Source: Chromatiales bacterium | GTDB taxonomy: Bacteria; Pseudomonadota; Gammaproteobacteria; Thiohalomonadales; Thiohalomonadaceae | Length of the DNA: 64,000 nt | Direction of reading: 5' to 3' | NCBI GenBank assembly: GCA_003251535.1 | Contig: QKFD01000118.1 | Span: 31,948 to 95,947 of the forward strand | Shown: positions 59,443-64,000 of the stretch, piece after piece | Position numbering within the stretch: position 1 is the first letter of the stretch | Layout: each line of letters starts with the position of its first letter | Made by a program: the position numbers and the translations under genes | The notes under the pieces: generated by a model | Database searches by the model: none | What the model saw: only the letters and a program-made list of their open reading frames with translations | What the model was told of the DNA's origin: nothing

Positions 59443-60752
59443 GAGCGCGGCCTCGCCACTGCCCATAACACCGCCGTAGCAGCGAGTAGCGGTAGATTCT
59501 TCACTACCGGTCCAAATGGGTGCAGCCACCAGTGGGGCAGAGCGTAGGTGATGAGGGCGCTATAACCGAGGGTCACCAGCATCTGCGCCACCACGACCCA
59601 CCCCAGATAACGCCGCGAGAAGGTGGCGATCCCGAGCACGATATCGAGCGCGGCTGCTCCATAGAGGACGAGAGGGGCAACGATAGCGCCGGCGATCCCG
59701 ACCTCAGCCAGCAGTTGATAGCTCTCCGCCGCTGGCCACAACAGGGCTGAGGTCACTCCGGCGGCAAGCCAGGTCAGTGCCACTGACCAGCGCAGCAGCG
59801 GCGGCAAAAAGTAGAGTCGGGCGTACCATCGCTCCCCCTCAACAGCGGGATGGGCGGCAAGCCAGGCGCGAAAACCACGGGGGTGAAAGCCGATGGCGCG
59901 GACGGTGGGCTCCAGTGGCGCAGTGCTACCCCGGGCGAGCATGGTGATGGCATCGGCATCAAAACCGGCGATCCCTAGACGCCCCCCCATGGCAGCCAAC
60001 CGTCGAGCCCAATGTATGGGGAGGTGTAGCGGGCGTAACGGCCCCCAGCCAAGCCAGGCACGGCGGGCGGCGAGGTAGTCGCGCAGGGTCACCTCATCGG
60101 CCCCCACTAGATCGATCCGCTGGCCGATGCCCCGCCCCAGCGCAAGGGCGTCCAATACCACCTGCACCAGGTCCTCCACCGCCAGCGGCCGTAGTCGTTG
60201 CCCCCCCGATCCGACCAAGGGTGTGATGGGCAGGGCCGCCAAGGCGCGAAATAGCCTCTCACTCCCGGCACCGCGACCAAAAACGATGGCTGGGCGTAGG
60301 ATGGTCCAGTCGAGCGGGAGGGCCGCCAAGGCGTCATCGGCAGCCCGCTTACTGAGGTGGTAACCGCTGCTGGCCTCGGCATCGGCCCCCAGGGCGGAGA
60401 TCTGGATCACCCGCCGGACCCCGGCCAAGGCAGACGCCTTGAACAGCGCGATGGGGGTATCACGATGCAGATCGGCAAACCGCTGCCGACCCTGCTCATG
60501 CAGGATACCCACGGCATTCACCACTGCATCTACCCCTACCAAGCGGGGTAGCCACTGCTCAGGGCTGTGATCGCTACAGAAATCGACCACCACTGGGGTC
60601 ACCCCTGCCGGCAGGCGTGCTTGCTGTGGATCCCGCACACAGGCGCTGATCCGATAGCCCTTGGCCAACAGCGCCCGCAGCAGATGACCACCGATGAAAC
60701 CCGTCGCCCCGGTGAGCAGGATGTGGGGGGTTGAATCGACTGTAGGTTGCAT
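59439..60752 (-). CDS. SDR-family NAD(P)-binding protein fused to a DoxX-like membrane domain
   Basis: A 437-residue protein. ATG 60752 is chosen because AGGAG is 9 bases ahead of it. An N-terminal NAD(P)-binding Rossmann domain (about 10-290) has ILLTGATGFIGGHLLRALLAKG, VNAVGILHEQG, ALGADAEASSGYHLSKRAADDAL, and a UDP-sugar epimerase-like tail. Residues about 305-430 hold four membrane helices (SVALTWLAAGVTSALLW, GAIVAPLVLYGAAALDIVLGIATF), which look DoxX-like. The fusion type is known; the reaction is not. It is preceded by a perfect palindrome at 60779-60798. Confidence 0.82.
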   Translation of the reverse strand: MQPTVDSTPHILLTGATGFIGGHLLRALLAKGYRISACVRDPQQARLPAGVTPVVVDFCSDHSPEQWLPRLVGVDAVVNAVGILHEQGRQRFADLHRDTPIALFKASALAGVRRVIQISALGADAEASSGYHLSKRAADDALAALPLDWTILRPAIVFGRGAGSERLFRALAALPITPLVGSGGQRLRPLAVEDLVQVVLDALALGRGIGQRIDLVGADEVTLRDYLAARRAWLGWGPLRPLHLPIHWARRLAAMGGRLGIAGFDADAITMLARGSTAPLEPTVRAIGFHPRGFRAWLAAHPAVEGERWYARLYFLPPLLRWSVALTWLAAGVTSALLWPAAESYQLLAEVGIAGAIVAPLVLYGAAALDIVLGIATFSRRYLGWVVVAQMLVTLGYSALITYALPHWWLHPFGPVVKNLPLLAATAVLWAVARPRS

Positions 60753-60778
60753 TATTCTCATCTCCTGTTTATACGGTT

Positions 60779-60798
60779 ATTTCTGTAAATACAGAAAT
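60779..60798. promoter_or_regulatory. Palindromic operator before the SDR gene
   Basis: ATTTCTGTAAATACAGAAAT: perfect 8-bp arms ATTTCTGT / ACAGAAAT around AAAT, 27 bp upstream of the SDR start. A related site (16 of 20 bases) lies at 61456-61475 before the GbsR-like gene, so both are likely targets of that regulator. Confidence 0.7.
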
Positions 60799-60904
60799 CA
60801 ATAACGGCACCCACCCCTCACTGGGGCCCCAGTACCCTATCTCATACCCAACAGCTAACCCCTACCTAGACCCCGTAGAGAGAGGGCCCCCTACGGAGCG
60901 GCGC

Positions 60905-61441
60905 TTACTTGGCAGTGAATCGATCCAACAGCCCCTTAATGCGCCCTCCCAAGCGCAGTAGCGTTAGCAGCGTGGAGCGATCCAGGCGCTTCATCTGGTC
61001 ATACCAGCCGGTGAGCTGCTCCAGGAATTCGAGGGTGTTGGCGATGCGCACCTTGACCTGCGAGCTAGTCACCCGATCTGACTCCCCCTCCAAGACACAC
61101 TCGCGCAGAGTGGTGAGAGTGGGATCAAGTTCGCGCCGTTTACGCTCCTCCAGGATCACCAGAAAGATCTCCCACACATCGTGGGAGGAGTCGAAGTGAT
61201 CGCGCCGATCCCCTAACTGGTGCACCACCCGCACCAATCCCCATGTCTGTAGCTCCCGTAGGCTGGTACTGACGTTGGAGCGGGCCACCCCGAGGGTCTC
61301 GGCGATCTCCTCCGCGGTCAGTGGCTGCTCTGCCAGATAGAGCAGGGCATGGATCTGGGCGATGGTGCGGTTGACCCCCCAGCGAGATCCCATCTCGCCC
61401 CAATGGAGGATGAATTTCTGCATGGTGGGGGTGAGCTGCAC
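60905..61441 (-). CDS. GbsR/MarR-family transcriptional regulator
   Basis: A 178-residue regulator starting MQLTPTMQKFILHWGEMGSRWGVNRTIAQIHALLYLAEQPLTAEEIAETLGVARSNVSTSLRELQTWGLVRVVHQLGDRRDHFDSSHDVWEIF, the GbsR winged helix (AEEIAETLGVARSNVSTSLRELQ is the recognition part). The C-terminus is helical, as in GbsR dimerisation tails. GbsR proteins sense small molecules and repress their neighbours. Operator-like palindromes lie before it and before the SDR gene on the same strand. Confidence 0.85.
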   Translation of the reverse strand: MQLTPTMQKFILHWGEMGSRWGVNRTIAQIHALLYLAEQPLTAEEIAETLGVARSNVSTSLRELQTWGLVRVVHQLGDRRDHFDSSHDVWEIFLVILEERKRRELDPTLTTLRECVLEGESDRVTSSQVKVRIANTLEFLEQLTGWYDQMKRLDRSTLLTLLRLGGRIKGLLDRFTAK

Positions 61442-61455
61442 GATCGGCTTCCTTA

Positions 61456-61475
61456 ATTTCAGAAATTACAGAAAC
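61456..61475. promoter_or_regulatory. Second operator-like site before the GbsR-like gene
   Basis: ATTTCAGAAATTACAGAAAC, 15 bp upstream of the regulator's ATG. It shares the right half-site ACAGAAA with 60779-60798 and 16 of 20 bases overall, which suggests autoregulation. Confidence 0.6.
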
Positions 61476-61611
61476 AATTGCACACAAAGAAATTGGCGTC
61501 AAGCACCCCTCGCCTCAGATGAGAGGGGAACAGAAGGTCTAGGGAGAGTGGGGATGCAGACAGAGCGAGCTGCTGGCGGACGCTATCCGCCAGCCCCCCC
61601 CCTCTACCTAC

Positions 61612-61821
61612 TCAAGCGCCGTCCGATTCGCAAATGAGCGACACCCGCAGCGCTGCGGGACTCTGGTAGCTCCCCTCACTACTGCCCCACACCACCGCCC
61701 GCACCCGGCTGCGCTGGCCGTCGGGCCAGAGGATGTACTCATCCACCCGCGGCACAGCGGGCCAGCGCAGGCAGGCGAAGTGGTGGCCGTCGAGGATAAT
61801 GTCGAGTTCGATGTTCTCCAT
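61612..61821 (-). CDS. Small unknown protein
   Basis: A 69-residue protein starting MENIELDIILDGHHFACLRWP and ending LRVSLICESDGA. It looks like a small all-beta protein (VDEYILWPDGQRSRVRAVVWGSSEG). The frame is open for 28 codons upstream of ATG 61821 but no better start is seen. It is between the regulator and the cytochrome gene and is convergent with nothing. Not recognised. Confidence 0.55.
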   Translation of the reverse strand: MENIELDIILDGHHFACLRWPAVPRVDEYILWPDGQRSRVRAVVWGSSEGSYQSPAALRVSLICESDGA

Positions 61822-62000
61822 AGGGCACCTATCTAATGGGCAAGTTAAGGGGGCCCCGTACCATGCCACAGCTGGCGGGATACCATCGTCAAAGGTAGTG
61901 GGCAAAGGGCCCTCTCACAGCCCCTTAACCCGCCACCCATTGCACCTATCCCCTAGCCACGGTAGGGTCACCGTCGAATCCGGCGTGGGGAGAGAAGACA

Positions 62001-63992
62001 GTGGCGCAGTGGCTCAATGAACAGTACAGGTGGATCCGCTTGCTAGCGTGGGTAGGGCTGCTGTTCTCCCTGCCACTACAGGCAGAGGAGGCGCCCAGCG
62101 TGGCCTCACTGCCGACCCTAGCCAATCTCAAGGTGACCAGCGGGGCCGCCCCTGGCTATGTGGATGACCACCTCTGTGGTACCTGCCACCTCAGCCAGTG
62201 GAAATCCTATCAAGGGGTCGCCATGTCGCACGCCTTCTACCGCCCCTCCCGAGAGCGGGTGATCGAAGACTTCGCCCATGCCCACTACTACCACGCCCCC
62301 TCCCAACGCCACTACGAGATGAGGCTCGAAGGCGATGACTACATCTTCATCCGTTACCAACTAGACGCGGCAGGTCAACCCATCAACCGCTTCGAACACA
62401 AAGTGGATTGGATCATGGGCTCCGGCCGCCACGTGCGCACCTACCTCTACCAGACCGAAAGTGGTGAGCTTTATCAGCTCCCCATCGCCTGGTATACCCA
62501 GAGTGGCCAGTGGGGGATGCAGCCGGGCTTTGATCGCCCCGACCACAATGGTGTACTGCGCCGCATCCGGCGCGAGTGCCTGTTCTGCCACAACGCCTAC
62601 CCCGAGGTGCCCGCCGACAGCGACAACTACCTAGACGAGCACCGCTTCCCCCATCAACTCCCCGAGGGGACCGGTTGCCAACGTTGCCATGGCCCCGGTG
62701 AGCAGCACCTAAAACTGCTCTTAGGGGGGGCCACCGATCTGGAGGCGATCCGCTCTGCCATCGTCAACCCCCGCCGTCTGAGCCGCGAGCGGCGCGATGA
62801 CATCTGCTATGAGTGCCATATGCTGCCAGCGGTGGCCACCCCCCCTGTCCGCCGCTTTGATCGCGCAGACTTCTCTTTCCGCCCTGGCCAGCGCCTATCG
62901 GACTACGCCCTCGCCTTCGACATTGAAGAGCGCGATCACAAAACGGTGGATAGATTTGAGATCAACCACCACCCCTTCCGTCTCAGCCAGAGCCGCTGTG
63001 TCACCGAGAGCGAGCCGGGGGCGCTGGGCTGCCTCGACTGCCACGACCCCCACGTCAAGGTGCCGGTGGCCGAGCGACCGGCCCACTACCGCAAGGTCTG
63101 CAATAGCTGTCACCAGGGGCTAGATCACCCGGCAGTGGAGGGTCAGGCACTCGACGATTGCGTCTCCTGCCACATGCCCACCCGCCGCACCCACGACGTG
63201 GTGCAGGTGTTGATGACCGACCACCGCATCCAGAAGCCACTACCAGAGCAGGAGCGGATCGGCCCCCGCCAAGAGCAAGATCCCCATATCAGCAACCTCC
63301 ACTACCTCTACCCCGATCAGGCACCGGCGGGCGATCTGGGGGAGATCTATCGGATGCTAGCCATCCTGCGGCCGAGCGGTGGCCTACCTAAGAGCGCCAT
63401 CGACTACCTAGAGAAGTTGCTCAAACGCACCCCGGTGGACTCCCCTATCCCCTACTTTGACCTGGTCACCTTCCAGTTGAAGGACCAGCGCTTCAGTGCG
63501 GCCCTGACCACTTTGGATACCATCATCGAGCGTTTCGGGCAGAGCGATCTGGCCAAGGAGTGGCGCGCCGTGGCGCTATTTGGCCAGGGAGAGGAGCACG
63601 CAACGGCGCGGGCGCTGCTGGAGCAGCTGGCGGCCGGTGGCAGTGAGCGGGCGGAGGTGTGGTTCAACCTCGGGGTCATGCGCTACGCGGATGACGAGTA
63701 CACCGCCGCCGAGGAGAGTCTGCGGCACGCCTTACAACTGCGTCCCACCCTGGTGCGTGCCTGGTACTTCTTAGGCCAGGTGCAGCAGACGCAAGGGGCG
63801 CAGCAGGCCGCGGTGACCAGCTATCGCACGGCACTGGAGTTGGATCCGAGCGACACCCGCGCCTATCTCGGCATCATCAACGCCCTGGAGCAGGTGAACG
63901 CCCCCGAGGAGGCAGAGCGCTATCGCCGCCACGGCCTCCAGGTGGCAGACAACCCCAAACTCCTGGCCCCTCCCACCCCTCCCTCGCCTTGA
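62001..63992 (+). CDS. Seven-haem periplasmic cytochrome c with C-terminal TPRs
   Basis: A 663-residue exported protein with a signal peptide (LLAWVGLLFSLPLQAEE). Seven CxxCH haem sites are visible: CGTCH, CLFCH, CQRCH, CYECH, CLDCH, CNSCH and CVSCH, spread over about residues 58-400. Residues about 450-650 are helical TPR-like repeats (AEVWFNLGVMRYADDEYTAAEESLRHALQLRPTLVRAWYFLGQVQQTQGAQQAAVTSYRTALELDPSDTRAYLGIINAL). The haem-plus-TPR architecture occurs in uncharacterised electron-transfer proteins of autotrophic and metal-reducing bacteria. Partners are not identified. The stop lies 8 bp before the window edge. Confidence 0.88.
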   Translation: MAQWLNEQYRWIRLLAWVGLLFSLPLQAEEAPSVASLPTLANLKVTSGAAPGYVDDHLCGTCHLSQWKSYQGVAMSHAFYRPSRERVIEDFAHAHYYHAPSQRHYEMRLEGDDYIFIRYQLDAAGQPINRFEHKVDWIMGSGRHVRTYLYQTESGELYQLPIAWYTQSGQWGMQPGFDRPDHNGVLRRIRRECLFCHNAYPEVPADSDNYLDEHRFPHQLPEGTGCQRCHGPGEQHLKLLLGGATDLEAIRSAIVNPRRLSRERRDDICYECHMLPAVATPPVRRFDRADFSFRPGQRLSDYALAFDIEERDHKTVDRFEINHHPFRLSQSRCVTESEPGALGCLDCHDPHVKVPVAERPAHYRKVCNSCHQGLDHPAVEGQALDDCVSCHMPTRRTHDVVQVLMTDHRIQKPLPEQERIGPRQEQDPHISNLHYLYPDQAPAGDLGEIYRMLAILRPSGGLPKSAIDYLEKLLKRTPVDSPIPYFDLVTFQLKDQRFSAALTTLDTIIERFGQSDLAKEWRAVALFGQGEEHATARALLEQLAAGGSERAEVWFNLGVMRYADDEYTAAEESLRHALQLRPTLVRAWYFLGQVQQTQGAQQAAVTSYRTALELDPSDTRAYLGIINALEQVNAPEEAERYRRHGLQVADNPKLLAPPTPPSP

Positions 63993-64000
63993 CCCTATGG

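Noticed and set aside
60869..60900. GTAGAGAGAGGGCCCCCTACGG palindrome and similar GAGAGAGGGTCCCTACGG at about 19525-19542
   Set aside because: Only two loose copies are visible in this window, not enough to name a repeat family.

Overview
The window is about 62-65% GC by eye, densely coded, and reads as chromosome of a flagellated, piliated, autotrophic gammaproteobacterium. Evidence: sigma-54 controlled flg genes in the order flgBCDEFGHIJK; a bacterial-type phosphoribulokinase (Calvin cycle); a LbtU-type siderophore porin; a minor-pilin/PilY1 operon; a periplasmic multihaem cytochrome; and a Prk-adjacent region typical of sulfur-oxidising or phototrophic Gammaproteobacteria. The order (Chromatiales-like) is an inference from protein flavour only.

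Layout. 1-10.3 kb: flagellar rod/hook/ring operon on the minus strand, running from flgB (10.2 kb) to a flgK cut by the window edge. A sigma-54 promoter precedes flgB and a near-perfect second one precedes flgG. A PKD-domain lipoprotein gene sits between flgI and flgJ. 10.6 kb: tRNA-Ala(CGC). 10.7-19.4 kb: an integrative element with a P4-type tyrosine integrase, AlpA-like regulator, split primase zinc-ribbon and RepA-like helicase, small unknown genes overlapping stop-to-start, a structured leader, a winged-helix protein and a membrane protein with a C-terminal HTH. It is flanked by a 45-bp imperfect direct repeat that is itself a terminator hairpin. No capsid, packaging, relaxase or conjugation gene is visible. 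19.6-21.7 kb: a small TSP3 protein, bfd with a Fur box, and the LbtU porin. 21.9-25.2 kb: class II aldolase, thiD, thiE, hemL. 25.3-28.2 kb: SLATT-domain membrane protein, tandem rhodanese, glyoxalase I. 28.3-33.8 kb: a membrane PAS/GGDEF/EAL protein, argG, murI. 34-37.9 kb: PAP2 phosphatase, zinc-ribbon protein, unknown membrane protein, prk, a small lipoprotein.

38.0-50.0 kb: a 12-gene minus-strand cluster resembling a reduced aryl-polyene (APE) type fatty-acid/polyketide locus: ACP, COG4648 membrane protein, AMP ligase, two dehydratases, acyltransferase, LolA-like protein, MMPL exporter, ketoacyl synthase, chain-length-factor-like protein, ketoreductase and GT2 glycosyltransferase. It starts from a good sigma-70 promoter, and a secreted alpha/beta hydrolase is divergently transcribed. 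50.1-56.6 kb: fimT-pilV-pilW-pilX-pilY1-pilE, the priming complex of type IV pili. 56.9-58.9 kb: YdcF-like protein and purD. 59.0-61.4 kb: a GbsR/MarR-type regulator, an SDR/DoxX-like fusion and a DUF2269 protein, with a shared palindromic operator before the regulator and the SDR gene. 62.0-64.0 kb: a seven-haem cytochrome c with C-terminal TPRs.

Most interesting: the small replicon-like element with its orphan low-GC gene, the SLATT-domain protein, the reduced APE-like cluster with its secreted hydrolase, and the PKD lipoprotein inside the flagellar operon. All functions are from reading the sequence and from family knowledge; no database search was run.
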